Counted from the first letter of the stretch, positions 39,392 through 48,545 are shown. The stretch is DNA of 64,000 nucleotides from Burkholderia ambifaria AMMD (GCF_000203915.1 NC_008390.1:3038001-3102000); one strand, 5' to 3'. Numbers and translations are program-made. Notes: a model not told the origin generated them from the sequence alone.

Positions 39392-39778
39392 TTACTTCGC
39401 CGGCGCCTTGTAAGCGATGCAGTCGACCTCGACCTTGCAGTCGATGACCATGCTCGACTGCACGCACGCGCGCGCCGGCGGATGCTCGCCGAAGTACGAC
39501 ACGAACACCTTGTTGAACGACGCGAAATCGCGCGCGTCGTCGAGCCACACGCCGCAGCGCACGACGTGCTCGAGGCCGTAGCCGGCTTCCTTCAGGATCG
39601 CGATCACGTTCTCGATCGTCTGCTTCGACTGCGTGACGATCCCGCCTTCGACGACCTCGCCGTTCACCATCGGCGTCTGGCCCGACACGTACAGCCAGCC
39701 GTCGGCCTCGACCGCGCGTGCAAACGGCATCACCTGGCCGCCGGTACCCTTCGCTTCGCCCACGCCATATCGCTTCAT
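39392..39778 (-). CDS. RidA/YjgF-family imine deaminase
   Basis: 128 residues. Members hydrolyse reactive enamine/imine intermediates, above all 2-aminoacrylate released by PLP dehydratases. Visible: GTGGQVMPFARAVEADGWLYVSGQTP, the conserved catalytic Arg in VVRCGVWLDDARDFASFNKVF, and the C-terminal ARACVQSSMVIDCKVEVDCIAY. Downstream of the D-aminoacylase gene on the same strand (122-base gap) and near two dehydratases, so a protective role in D-serine breakdown is likely (inference). Confidence 0.92.
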   Translation of the reverse strand: MKRYGVGEAKGTGGQVMPFARAVEADGWLYVSGQTPMVNGEVVEGGIVTQSKQTIENVIAILKEAGYGLEHVVRCGVWLDDARDFASFNKVFVSYFGEHPPARACVQSSMVIDCKVEVDCIAYKAPAK

Positions 39779-39900
39779 CGTTTCACTCCTGGTTTGTCGA
39801 CCGGCATCGGCACGTCAGCGCCCGCGCCGGCCCATGCAACGCACGGTTGCGGATGCGCGCGCCGACATGGCGCACGCGGCAAATCGGTTGGAGACCGCGC

Positions 39901-41382
39901 TCAGAACGCGGCGTCGGCGCTCGCCGGCACGCGCTCGCCGCGTGCGACGAAACCGCCGGCGCGCTCGCCGGTCGGCTGGCCGTTCTCATAGGTCAGCACG
40001 CCGTTCACCCACACCGCGTCGATCCCGTGCGCGGGTTGCTGCGGCTTGTCGAACGTCGCGGCGTCGATCACGCGCGCCGGATCGAACAGCACGAGATCCG
40101 CGTGGTAGCCGACCTGCACCTCGCCGCGCCGCGCGATGCCGTAGCGGCGCGCGGACAGCGACGTCATCTTGCGGATCGCTTCCTCGAGCGGCAGCAGGTT
40201 CGTGTCGCGCACGTAATGGCCAAGCACGCGCGGGAACGCGCCCCACAGCCGCGGGTGCGGCAGCGGATCGTTCGGCAGGCCGTCCGAGCCGACCATTGTC
40301 GCCGGGTGCGACAGGATCCGGCGCACGTCGTCCTCGGACATGTTGTGGTACACGGCGCCGGCCGGGCGGATCCGCTGCGCGGCCTCCTGCTCGGTCACGC
40401 CCCAGTCGGCCGCGATCGCCTTCAGCAGCTTGCCGGCGACTTCCGGATGCGGCTCTGACCACGTGATCGTGATGTCGATGTCGCCCGTCACCTGCTTCAG
40501 GTCGAGCGTCGACGAGCTGCGGCTGTACGGATAGCAGTCGCAGCCGACCGGCTGGTAGCGGCGCGCGCCTTCGAGCGACGCGAGCACCTCGGTGCTGCGC
40601 CCCCAGTTCGACGGGCCCGCGCACTTCAGGTGCGAGATCACGACCGGCACCTGCGCATGACGGCCGACGCGATAGGCCTCGTCCATCGCGTCGAGGATCG
40701 CGTCGAATTCGGTCCGCATGTGCGTCGTGTACAGCGCGCCCGCGTTCGCGAGCGGCTCGGCGAGCGCCATCACTTCCTCGGCCGGAGCCGCGAACGCGGA
40801 GCCGTAGGCCAGGCCCGACGACAGCCCGAGCGCCCCGTTCGCGAGCGCCTCCTCGAGCTGCGTGCGCATCCCGGCGATTTCGCCGTCGGTCGCCGCGCGG
40901 TCGAGGCGGTCCATCTGGTTGTTGCGCAGCGCGGTGTGCCCGACGAGCGCCGCGACGTTGACGGCCGGACGCGCATCGTTCACGGCCGCGACATAGGCGG
41001 CGAAGGTCGGATAGCGGAACGCGTCGCGATCACCGAGCAGGTTCATCGGATCGGGCGGATCGCCCGCGAGCGTCACCGGCGACGCGCTGATCCCGCAGTT
41101 GCCGACGATCACGGTCGTCACGCCCTGCGAGATCTTCGGCAGCATCTCCGGCGCGCGGATCACGTGCGTGTCGTCGTGCGTGTGCACGTCGACGAAGCCC
41201 GGCGCGAGCGCGCGGCCGTTCGCATCGACGACGGTTTCGGCGAGCCAGTTCGACAGGTTGCCGATGGCCGCGATCACGCCGTTGCGGATCGCGACGTCGC
41301 GCGTGACGGGCGGTGCGCCGGTGCCGTCGTACAGCTGCGCACCGACAATCAGCGTATCGGCGGCTTCGGGATGCGAATGCAT
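39901..41382 (-). CDS. D-aminoacylase (N-acyl-D-amino-acid deacylase)
   Basis: 493 residues, usual length. Amidohydrolase-superfamily zinc enzyme releasing free D-amino acids from N-acyl forms. Key residues stand where they are in the Alcaligenes enzyme: His67 and His69 in VDVHTHDD, Cys96 in VGNCGIS, His221 in TTHMRTEFD, His251 in VISHLKC and Asp367 in GSDGLP. The start at 41382 lies two bases after the RpiR regulator stop, so the two are translationally coupled. Substrate is an N-acyl-D-amino acid, perhaps from peptidoglycan or other bacteria. Confidence 0.93.
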   Translation of the reverse strand: MHSHPEAADTLIVGAQLYDGTGAPPVTRDVAIRNGVIAAIGNLSNWLAETVVDANGRALAPGFVDVHTHDDTHVIRAPEMLPKISQGVTTVIVGNCGISASPVTLAGDPPDPMNLLGDRDAFRYPTFAAYVAAVNDARPAVNVAALVGHTALRNNQMDRLDRAATDGEIAGMRTQLEEALANGALGLSSGLAYGSAFAAPAEEVMALAEPLANAGALYTTHMRTEFDAILDAMDEAYRVGRHAQVPVVISHLKCAGPSNWGRSTEVLASLEGARRYQPVGCDCYPYSRSSSTLDLKQVTGDIDITITWSEPHPEVAGKLLKAIAADWGVTEQEAAQRIRPAGAVYHNMSEDDVRRILSHPATMVGSDGLPNDPLPHPRLWGAFPRVLGHYVRDTNLLPLEEAIRKMTSLSARRYGIARRGEVQVGYHADLVLFDPARVIDAATFDKPQQPAHGIDAVWVNGVLTYENGQPTGERAGGFVARGERVPASADAAF

Positions 41383-41384
41383 GG

Positions 41385-42320
41385 TCAGTCTCCTACCGGT
41401 TGACGGTCTCCGCCGCCGCGGTGCGCATCGAGCGCATGCTTGATGCGGCGCAGCGATTCTCGGCCCGCATCGCCGAGTCGCAGCGCGACTCCGGTGACGA
41501 GCACGTCGATCGCCATCATCATCGCGTAGCGCGATGTCGAAGGCTTGTAAATGAAATCGGTTTCGAACGCGACGACCGGGATCAGGTGGTCGGCGAGCTT
41601 CGCGAGCGGCGAAGCCGGCGCGGTGATCGCGATCAGCGTCGCGCCGTAGCGCTTCGCGAGGCGGCAGCTCTCGAGCAGCTCGGGCACGCGCCCGCTCACC
41701 GACAGCGCGACGACCACGGCGTCGCGCGACAGCGTCGCGGCCACCATGCGCTGCAGCAGGCTGTCCTGGTAGCTCGCGACCGGCCGGCCGAAGCGCACGA
41801 GCCTGAAGCGCAGCTCGTCGGCGAGCGCGGTCGAACCGCCGCCCTGCCCGTACACGTAGACCATCTTCGCGCCGGCCAGCAGGTCGGCCGCCGCGTCGAA
41901 CGACGTGTTGCGCAGCAGCTGGTGGTTGTGCGCGAGCGCCACGCGAATCTCGTCGTAGACGACCGATGCGGGGCTCGCGTCTTCGGCGGGATGCGCGTCG
42001 GACGGCACGAGGAAGCGCTGGCCGACGGCCGCGGCCTGCGCGACGAGCACCTTCAGTTCGCGCACGTCGCGGCAGCCGACGGCCTTCGCGAAACGCGTGA
42101 CCGTCGCGACGCTGACCCCCGCGTCGCGCGCCAGCGCGCCGATGCTCGCATGCGCGGCGCGCGCGAGATCGGCGAGGATGTATGCCGCGACCTTGCGTTC
42201 GGCTTCGCGCAGCTCGGGCGCGCATTCGGCGATGCGCGCGACGATATCGAGGAGCGGCGGGGCGACCGCAGCCGTGGGGTCGGCGGCGAATGGCGTTGAC
42301 GGGGTGGTTCGCGAATTCAT
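41385..42320 (-). CDS. RpiR/MurR-family transcriptional regulator (HTH plus SIS)
   Basis: 311 residues from the ATG at 42320. N-terminal HTH_6 domain (ELREAERKVAAYILADLARAAHASIGALARDAGVSVATVTRFAKAVGCRDVREL) and C-terminal SIS phosphosugar-binding domain (AKMVYVYGQGGGSTALADELRFRL, VVVALSVSGRVPELLESCRLAKRYGATLIAITAP). It begins the minus-strand transcript with D-aminoacylase and RidA, and is divergent from the D-serine dehydratase-like gene. A SIS ligand, normally a sugar phosphate such as MurNAc-6-P, would link D-amino acid use to cell-wall turnover (inference). Confidence 0.92.
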   Translation of the reverse strand: MNSRTTPSTPFAADPTAAVAPPLLDIVARIAECAPELREAERKVAAYILADLARAAHASIGALARDAGVSVATVTRFAKAVGCRDVRELKVLVAQAAAVGQRFLVPSDAHPAEDASPASVVYDEIRVALAHNHQLLRNTSFDAAADLLAGAKMVYVYGQGGGSTALADELRFRLVRFGRPVASYQDSLLQRMVAATLSRDAVVVALSVSGRVPELLESCRLAKRYGATLIAITAPASPLAKLADHLIPVVAFETDFIYKPSTSRYAMMMAIDVLVTGVALRLGDAGRESLRRIKHALDAHRGGGDRQPVGD

Positions 42321-42342
42321 CTGCTGAAAGGGTGGGCGCTTT

Positions 42343-42359
42343 ATGTTACTAAATAACAT
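42343..42359. promoter_or_regulatory. perfect palindrome in the divergent promoter region, candidate RpiR operator
   Basis: ATGTTACTAAATAACAT: 6-bp arms ATGTTA/TAACAT with a 5-base spacer, in an A/T-rich island 23 bases upstream of the regulator start and about 80 bases upstream of the dehydratase start. Placed to control both directions. Confidence 0.6.
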
Positions 42360-42437
42360 CACCGCGCCGATGCTACTTTCTGTACCATCGGCATGTCAAC
42401 TTCAGTGCAATGCATAGCGATGATGGAGCGGGATGAC

Positions 42438-43718
42438 ATGAAAGTTACAAACTATCAGGAACCGACAATCAATCCGTTGGGCAAGGGCCTCGGCAACCTG
42501 CCGAGCGCGAGCGTGCCGCTCGGCGACGCAACCCGCCTCGAGTGGAACCTGCTCGCGGAAGACGTCAGCCTGCCGGCCGCGGTGCTGTACGCGGATCGCA
42601 TCGAACACAATCTGAACTGGATGCAGGCGTTCGTCCAGCAGTACGGCGCCCAGTTCGCGCCGCACGGCAAGACGACGATGGCGCCGCAACTGTTCCGCCG
42701 CCAGCTCGCCGCCGGCGCATGGGGCATCACGCTCGCGACCGCGCACCAGACGCAGGCCGCGTATCACGGCGGCGTGCGGCGCGTGCTGCTGGCGAATCAG
42801 CTGGTCGGCCGCCAGAACATGACGATCATCGCGGAGCTGCTGTCCGACCCCGACTTCGAATTCTTCTGCCTCGTCGATTCGGCCGACGGCGTCGACCAGC
42901 TCGGCCGCTTCTTCGGCGACGCGAAGAAAACGCTGAACGTGCTGCTCGAGCTCGGCGTGCCGGGCGGCCGCGCGGGCGTGCGCGATGCCGCGCAGCGCAA
43001 GGCCGTGCTCGACGCGATCGCGCGCTATCCGGACACGCTGAAGCTGGCCGGCATCGAACTCTACGAAGGCGTGCTGAAGGAGGAAGGCGAGATCCGCGCG
43101 TTCCTGCAGGACGCGGTCGCGCTCACGCGCGAGCTGGCCGAAGCCGGCCGTTTCGCGCGCACGCCGGCGATCCTGTCGGGCGCCGGCTCGGCATGGTACG
43201 ACGTGGTCGCGGAGGAATTCGCGAAGGCGTCCGACGCCGGTTTCGCGGAAGTCGTGCTGCGTCCGGGCTGCTACCTGACGCACGACGTCGGCATCTACAA
43301 GAAGGCGCAGACCGACGTGTTCGCGCGCAACCCGATCGCCCGCAGGATGGGTGAAGGGCTGCTGCCGGCACTGCAGCTGTGGGCGTACGTTCAGTCGGTG
43401 CCGGAGCAGGATCGCGCGATCATCGCGCTCGGCAAGCGCGACGCGGCGTTCGACGCGGGCCTGCCCGAGCCGGCGCGCCACTTCCGCCCGGGCCGCGACA
43501 GCGCGCCGCGCGACGTCGCCGCGAGCGAAGGCTGGGCCGTCACCGGGATGATGGACCAGCACGCGTACCTGCAGATCCCGCCGGGCGCGGACGTGAAGGT
43601 CGGCGACATGGTCGCGTTCGACATTTCGCACCCGTGCCTGACGTTCGACAAGTGGCGCCAGCTGCTCGTCCTCGATCCGCAATTCCGCGTGACGGAAGTC
43701 GTCGAAACCTTCTTCTGA
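42438..43718 (+). CDS. DSD1-type D-serine/D-threonine dehydratase (amino acid deaminase)
   Basis: 426 residues. Fold type III PLP enzyme (alanine-racemase-like N-terminal barrel plus DSD1 C-terminal domain), deaminating D-serine or related D-3-hydroxyamino acids to 2-oxo acid and ammonia. The PLP lysine is Lys78 in APHGKTTMAPQLF. The zinc pair typical of eukaryotic-type D-serine dehydratase is His398-x-Cys400 in ISHPCLTFDKW. The ATG at 42438 has GGAGCGGGA five bases before it; longer versions from 42393 are less likely. Divergent from rpiR-D-aminoacylase-ridA, with which it forms a pathway. Confidence 0.88.
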   Translation: MKVTNYQEPTINPLGKGLGNLPSASVPLGDATRLEWNLLAEDVSLPAAVLYADRIEHNLNWMQAFVQQYGAQFAPHGKTTMAPQLFRRQLAAGAWGITLATAHQTQAAYHGGVRRVLLANQLVGRQNMTIIAELLSDPDFEFFCLVDSADGVDQLGRFFGDAKKTLNVLLELGVPGGRAGVRDAAQRKAVLDAIARYPDTLKLAGIELYEGVLKEEGEIRAFLQDAVALTRELAEAGRFARTPAILSGAGSAWYDVVAEEFAKASDAGFAEVVLRPGCYLTHDVGIYKKAQTDVFARNPIARRMGEGLLPALQLWAYVQSVPEQDRAIIALGKRDAAFDAGLPEPARHFRPGRDSAPRDVAASEGWAVTGMMDQHAYLQIPPGADVKVGDMVAFDISHPCLTFDKWRQLLVLDPQFRVTEVVETFF

Positions 43719-43882
43719 CGCCCCGCGCACGCCGCCCCGCCGCCCGCGCGGGGCGGCCGTCACGCGCGCTTCAATCTGCCGGAGTACACTGCGCTTTCGT
43801 CCTCGGGCCCGCTTCGCCGCCGTAGCGCCCGTCTGCCGCGCGCGGCGCGAACGGCCCTCAATGCTGTTCAATGGAGAAAGCC

Positions 43883-44464
43883 ATGGCCGCGAAGAAGATC
43901 CTGTTCCTGACCGGCGATTTCGCCGAAGACTACGAAACGATGGTGCCGTTCCAGGCGCTGCAGGCCGTCGGCCATCACGTCGATGCAGTGTGCCCGGGCA
44001 AGCGCGCGGGCGACAAGATCAAGACCGCGATTCACGATTTCGAGGGCGACCAGACCTACACCGAAAAGCCCGGTCACCTGTTCACGCTGAACGCGACGTT
44101 CGACGACGTCGATGCATCGGGCTACGACGCGCTCGCGATCGCGGGCGGCCGTGCGCCCGAGTACCTGCGCCTGGATTCGAAGGTGATCGCGCTGGTGCGC
44201 GCGTTCGCGGAAGCCGGCAAGCCGATCGCCGCGATCTGCCATGCGGCGCAGCTGCTCGCGGCCGCCGACGTGATCCGCGGCAAGCGCATCTCGGCCTACC
44301 CGGCCTGCGCGCCCGAAGTGAAGCTCGCGGGCGGCGAATACGCGGACATCCCGGTCGATGCGGCGGTGACCGACGCGCCGTTCGTCACCGCACCCGCATG
44401 GCCCGCGCATCCGGCCTGGCTCGCGCAGTTCCTCGTGCTGCTCGGCACGCGCATCGAGCTGTAA
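43883..44464 (+). CDS. DJ-1/PfpI-family protein
   Basis: 193 residues from the ATG at 43883, which has GGAGAAAG before it (43871 is an in-frame alternative). The nucleophile elbow [13 protein letters not shown] holds Cys119 next to His120, and the partner Glu is in [21 protein letters not shown] is also typical. Family members act as glyoxalase III, deglycase, amidase or protease; the exact reaction is not readable here. Follows the dehydratase gene by 164 bases in the same direction. Confidence 0.9.
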   Translation: MAAKKILFLTGDFAEDYETMVPFQALQAVGHHVDAVCPGKRAGDKIKTAIHDFEGDQTYTEKPGHLFTLNATFDDVDASGYDALAIAGGRAPEYLRLDSKVIALVRAFAEAGKPIAAICHAAQLLAAADVIRGKRISAYPACAPEVKLAGGEYADIPVDAAVTDAPFVTAPAWPAHPAWLAQFLVLLGTRIEL

Positions 44465-44585
44465 ATGCAGTTGAAATGAAATGAGGTGAAGCGCCGGGCG
44501 GCGGCGGGTTCGTGCGCCCGGTGCGCCGCGCCGGCCGCGACCGAACGCCGCGTGCGCGCCGTCGCGCCGCTTGCCGCCCTGCTCG

Positions 44586-45032
44586 TCAATGCGATGCCGG
44601 CGGCGAGCCGACATCCGCGATCCGCGACTCCAGCATCGCCAGCGCGCCCGACAGCGCATTCAGCACGTCGTCCGGCAATTGCGCCATCGTCTGTTCGAGG
44701 AACGCCTTGCGGCGCGGCAGGCACGCGTCGAACGCGGCGCGGCCGGCGTCGGTCAGCGTGACGTTGGTCACGCGGTTGTCGCGCGCATCGGACGCGCGCT
44801 CGATCCAGCCGAGCGCATCGAGCGATTTCAGCTGGCGCGTGAGCGCGCCCGGATCGATGCGCAGCACTTCGACGAGCTTCTTCTGCGACGCATGCCCGTC
44901 CATCGTGTGCAGCGCGACCATGATCCGCCAGCGCGGCATCGGCTGCCCGACGTTCGTTTCGAACGCGGTCATGAACGCGCGATACGTGCGTCCGAATTGC
45001 TGCAAGATCGCGACGCGGTCCTGTTCTTCCAT
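44586..45032 (-). CDS. MarR-family transcriptional regulator
   Basis: 148 residues from the ATG at 45032 (45059 is an in-frame alternative). Winged-helix core: MPRWRIMVALHTMDGHASQKKLVEVLRIDPGALTRQLKSLDALGWIERASDARDNRVTNVTLTDAG. It lies downstream of the efflux gene in the same direction, 35 bases after its stop. Presumably a repressor of the pump that responds to a phenolic or drug ligand (inference), acting at the palindromes upstream of the pump gene. Confidence 0.92.
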   Translation of the reverse strand: MEEQDRVAILQQFGRTYRAFMTAFETNVGQPMPRWRIMVALHTMDGHASQKKLVEVLRIDPGALTRQLKSLDALGWIERASDARDNRVTNVTLTDAGRAAFDACLPRRKAFLEQTMAQLPDDVLNALSGALAMLESRIADVGSPPASH

Positions 45033-45067
45033 GCGGTGAATTCGTGTCCGGTGAATCATTGAATCGG

Positions 45068-46663
45068 TCAATCGGCCGCGACATGCGGCTCGATCTTGCG
45101 CCGCAGCGCGATCGGCGGCACGCGGCGGCACTGCCACACCGACACCACGGCGACGACGGCCGCCATCGCGACGCCCAGGTGAATCGCGCCGACCAGCGAT
45201 TCGCGGGCCGCTTCCAGCAGCAGCGCGCCATTATGCCCGGCGCGGGTCAGCTCCGCGACGAGACCGCCTTGCGCGGCGCGATCGATCAGGATCTGCGGAT
45301 CGGCGAGCCGCGCATGCCATTGCAGCGCGTGGTCGCCCGACAGCGCATCGCGCACGCCGCTCGAATACATCTGGTTGACGAGCGTGCCCGTCAGCGCCGT
45401 GCCGAGCATCCCGCCGACCATCCGCAGCGACTGCAGCAGCGCGGTCGCGATGCCGAGGTGCTCGCGGCCGGCCGTCTGCTGCGCGAACACGGTGAGGTTG
45501 GGCAGCACGAAACCGAGACCGATGCCGCCGGCCACCATCAGCGCCATCAGCATCCAGGTCGGCGTCGCGTGGGTCGACACGACGATGCCCGCGCACGCGA
45601 TCGCGAACAGCACGAAACCGACGTGCAGCATCGCGTTCGGATGGCGGATGCGCGTGATGACGCGGCCGTTCATGATGCTGCCGATCGTGATGAACACGAC
45701 GAGCGGCGTGATCACGAGCCCCGCCTCCTTCGGCGACATCCCGAAGCCGCCCTGGAACAGCAGCGGCGCGTAGAACAGCAGCGAGAACATCGAGAAGCCG
45801 GCGAGGATCGCGAGCACGAACAGCGCCGACAGCGCGCGGTTGCCGAACATGTCGAACGGCAGGATCGGCTGCGCGCAGCGCTTTTCCCACTGCCACAACC
45901 CGACACCGGCGCCGACCGCGACGACCAGCAGCAGCGACGCCCAGCTCATGACACCGTACTTCGGCAGCCATTCGACGAACAGCTGCAGCGCGCCGAGCGA
46001 CAGCGCGATCAGCAGTGCGCCGGGCCAGTCGAGGCGCATCTTGCGGTCGTGCTCGACGTGCCGCAGGTGCGGCAGGTAGCGCCACACGAAGAACAGCGAC
46101 AGCAGGCCAATAGGCAGATTCACGTAGAACACCGAGCGCCAGCCGAACGACTGCGTCAGGATCCCGCCGAGCGACGGCCCGACCGCGTTCGCGATGCCGA
46201 ACGCGGAACTCATCAGCACCTGCCAGCGCAGCCGCACGATGGAATCGGGGAACAGGTCGGGAATGCACGCGAACGCGGTGCCCACCAGCATCCCGCCGCC
46301 GATCCCCTGCAGCCCGCGCGCGAGCACCAGATACAGCATGTCGTTCGCCATTCCGCATAGCACCGACGCGCCGGTGAACACGACGATCGACGCGATGACG
46401 AACGGCTTTCGGCCGTAATAGTCGCCGAGGCGGCCGAAGATCGGCACGGTGATCACGGAACTGAGCAGGTACGAGGTCGCCACCCACGCGTACAGGTCGA
46501 AGCCCCTGAGTTCGGCGACGATGGTCGGCAACGCGGTGCCGACGACCGTCTGGTCGAGCGCGACGAGCATGGTGACGAACGAGATCCCGATCATCGCCAG
46601 CAGCGATTCACGGAACGGCAGGACTTGCCCGCTCGAATGGTGGGCGGCAGTATGGACGGCCAT
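45068..46663 (-). CDS. DHA2-family MFS multidrug exporter
   Basis: 531 residues with about 14 hydrophobic helices, the DHA2 (EmrB/QacA) layout. Motif A is GRLGDYYGRKPFV after helix 2; LVALDQTVVGTALPTIVAEL is the family motif D1 in helix 1; motif C-like GPSLGGILTQSFGWRSVFYVNLPIG is in the helix 5-6 region. Proton-driven drug export from the inner membrane. First gene of the pair with marR; two inverted repeats lie just upstream. Confidence 0.93.
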   Translation of the reverse strand: MAVHTAAHHSSGQVLPFRESLLAMIGISFVTMLVALDQTVVGTALPTIVAELRGFDLYAWVATSYLLSSVITVPIFGRLGDYYGRKPFVIASIVVFTGASVLCGMANDMLYLVLARGLQGIGGGMLVGTAFACIPDLFPDSIVRLRWQVLMSSAFGIANAVGPSLGGILTQSFGWRSVFYVNLPIGLLSLFFVWRYLPHLRHVEHDRKMRLDWPGALLIALSLGALQLFVEWLPKYGVMSWASLLLVVAVGAGVGLWQWEKRCAQPILPFDMFGNRALSALFVLAILAGFSMFSLLFYAPLLFQGGFGMSPKEAGLVITPLVVFITIGSIMNGRVITRIRHPNAMLHVGFVLFAIACAGIVVSTHATPTWMLMALMVAGGIGLGFVLPNLTVFAQQTAGREHLGIATALLQSLRMVGGMLGTALTGTLVNQMYSSGVRDALSGDHALQWHARLADPQILIDRAAQGGLVAELTRAGHNGALLLEAARESLVGAIHLGVAMAAVVAVVSVWQCRRVPPIALRRKIEPHVAAD

Positions 46664-46668
46664 TTTTT

Positions 46669-46694
46669 GTTGATGCAACTTTTGACGAGTCAAA
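46669..46694. promoter_or_regulatory. candidate MarR operator: two palindromes upstream of the efflux gene
   Basis: GTTGATGCAAC (46669-46679, 4-bp arms) is followed by the perfect TTTGACGAGTCAAA (46681-46694, 6-bp arms). They start six bases upstream of the pump's ATG and lie in an A/T-rich stretch, where a MarR dimer would block transcription. Confidence 0.55.
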
Positions 46695-46770
46695 CAATCT
46701 CAAAATTCTAGCACGCCGGAGTAATCTAGGATGGCGACGGTTCACCCCGCCCCGGCCGCCAAGGAGAAAG

Positions 46771-47613
46771 ATGGAACCGATTTCAATCACGCCTGCCGCG
46801 ACGCTGTCGCCGGAGGATCAGGACGCGCTGCGGCGCGCGAAGCAGGTGCTGGAAAGCCCGTCGCTGACGATGAAGCTGACGGGCATGCTGGGCGCGCCGG
46901 TCGAGAAGATGATCGCGCGGCTGCCGGACTTCGCGACCGGCAAGATCAACGACGCGACGCAGCTCGCGCTGCGCAAGTGCCTGAACATCGCGCTGCGCAC
47001 GCTCGGCAAGCCGCAGACGCCCGATGCCGAGCCGGACAAGCCGAGCAACCTGCTGCACAAGCTCGCGGTCGCGACGACCGGCGCGGCGGGCGGCGCATTC
47101 GGCTTCCTTGCGCTGCCGGTCGAGTTGCCGGTGACGACGACGCTGATCTTCCGCTCGGTGTGCGACATCGCGCGCAGCGAGGGCGAGGATCTGGGCTCGG
47201 TGGATACGCAGCTGCAGTGCCTGGCCGTGCTCGGCATGGGCGGCAACCCGGACAAGGACGAGGAGGACGCCGATCTCGGCTATTTCGTGCTACGCGGCGC
47301 GCTCGCGCAGGCGATTTCGAAGGCATCGTCGGACATCACGACGAAAGGGATCGCCGCGCACAGCTCGGCGGCCGTGTTCAAGCTCGTGCAGACGGTCGCG
47401 TCACGCTTCTCGGTGCAGGTCACCGAGCAGATGGCCGCGAAGTCGATCCCGGCGATCGGCGCGGTGCTCGGCGCGACCGTCAACACGCTGTTCATCGACC
47501 ACTTCCAGCAGATGGCGCACGGCCACTTCACCGTGCGCCGGCTCGAGCGCAAGTACGGCTCGGTGGCCGTCAAAGCCGCGTATCAGGCGATCGACGGCTC
47601 GCCGACGCGCTGA
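46771..47613 (+). CDS. EcsC-family protein
   Basis: 280 residues. The central Gly/Ala-rich hydrophobic part VATTGAAGGAFGFLALPVELPVTTTLIFRSVCDIARSEGEDL and the C-terminal AAKSIPAIGAVLGATVNTLFIDHFQ are typical of the EcsC family, named after a Bacillus protein encoded beside an ABC transporter. Function in proteobacteria not established; probably membrane-associated. Start ATG at 46771 with AAGGAGAAAG before it. Its 3' end overlaps the convergent esterase gene by 31 bases. Confidence 0.88.
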   Translation: MEPISITPAATLSPEDQDALRRAKQVLESPSLTMKLTGMLGAPVEKMIARLPDFATGKINDATQLALRKCLNIALRTLGKPQTPDAEPDKPSNLLHKLAVATTGAAGGAFGFLALPVELPVTTTLIFRSVCDIARSEGEDLGSVDTQLQCLAVLGMGGNPDKDEEDADLGYFVLRGALAQAISKASSDITTKGIAAHSSAAVFKLVQTVASRFSVQVTEQMAAKSIPAIGAVLGATVNTLFIDHFQQMAHGHFTVRRLERKYGSVAVKAAYQAIDGSPTR

Positions 47614-48545
47614 ACCGCCCGCTCGACCGCGACGCGACGCAGGAACGTGGCCGCCCGGTCGAGCGCGTCGCGCGCCTCCGGCACCATCGGCGCGTACAGC
47701 TGCCACACGTGCGGCATGTCGGGCCACACCTCGATCTCCACCGGCACGCCGGCCGCCTTCGCCTTGTCGGCGACGCGGCGCGAATCGTCGAGCAGCACCT
47801 CGGTGCTGCCGACCTGGATAAAGAGCGGCGGCAGCCCGGTGAAATCCGCATAGAACGGCGACGCGTACGGATGCGTGGCCGATGCATCCCCCAGATACAG
47901 CTTCGCCGCCTTCGGCAGCGCCGCGCCCGCGAACATCGGATCGGGGCCGTCGTTGCTGCGCATCGTGCCGCCCGTGCCGGCCAGGTCGGTCCACGGCGAG
48001 AACAGGATCGCGCCGGCCGGCAACGGTTCGCCGCGGTCGCGCAGCGCAACGAGCGTTGCGAGCGCGAGGCCGCCGCCCGCCGAATCGCCACCGAACACGA
48101 TCGATTCGGGCGGCGTACCGAGCGCGAGCAATTGCCGGTAGGCGGCCAGCGCGTCGTCGAGCGCGGCCGGGAAGCGGTTTTCGGGGGCGAGCCGGTAGTC
48201 GAGCGAGAACGCGCGCACGCCCGCGCGCTTCGTGAGGCCGAACACGAGCGGCCGATGGGTTTTCGTCGAACAGAAGTAGTAGCCGCCGCCGTGGAAGTAC
48301 AGCAGCGTGCGGCCGGGCCCGCGAGTCGCGACCGCGTCGGTGCGTTCGAGCCATTCGCCGCGCAGCGGCGCGTCGCCGGGACCATAGCACTCGCGCAGCC
48401 GGTAGCCCGACGGCGCGCGACGCCGCACGATCATTCTCAGGTCGGTGAAGCGCCGCGCGCGGGCAGGATCGAGCACCGGGCGCGTCGTCTCGGGACGAAA
48501 CTGCCAGCGCAGCAGCCAGCACGCGAACTTGCTTTGCCAACTCAT
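47583..48545 (-). CDS. alpha/beta hydrolase, hormone-sensitive-lipase-type esterase
   Basis: 320 residues from the ATG at 48545 (GGAG eight bases upstream). Oxyanion motif HGGGYYF, nucleophile elbow GDSAGGGLA with the catalytic Ser, and a His in MPHVWQLY near the C-terminus preceded by an Asp/Glu region: HSL/bacterial type IV esterase family. No signal peptide, so probably cytoplasmic; hydrolyses short-chain esters. Confidence 0.9.
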   Translation of the reverse strand: MSWQSKFACWLLRWQFRPETTRPVLDPARARRFTDLRMIVRRRAPSGYRLRECYGPGDAPLRGEWLERTDAVATRGPGRTLLYFHGGGYYFCSTKTHRPLVFGLTKRAGVRAFSLDYRLAPENRFPAALDDALAAYRQLLALGTPPESIVFGGDSAGGGLALATLVALRDRGEPLPAGAILFSPWTDLAGTGGTMRSNDGPDPMFAGAALPKAAKLYLGDASATHPYASPFYADFTGLPPLFIQVGSTEVLLDDSRRVADKAKAAGVPVEIEVWPDMPHVWQLYAPMVPEARDALDRAATFLRRVAVERAVQRVGEPSIA

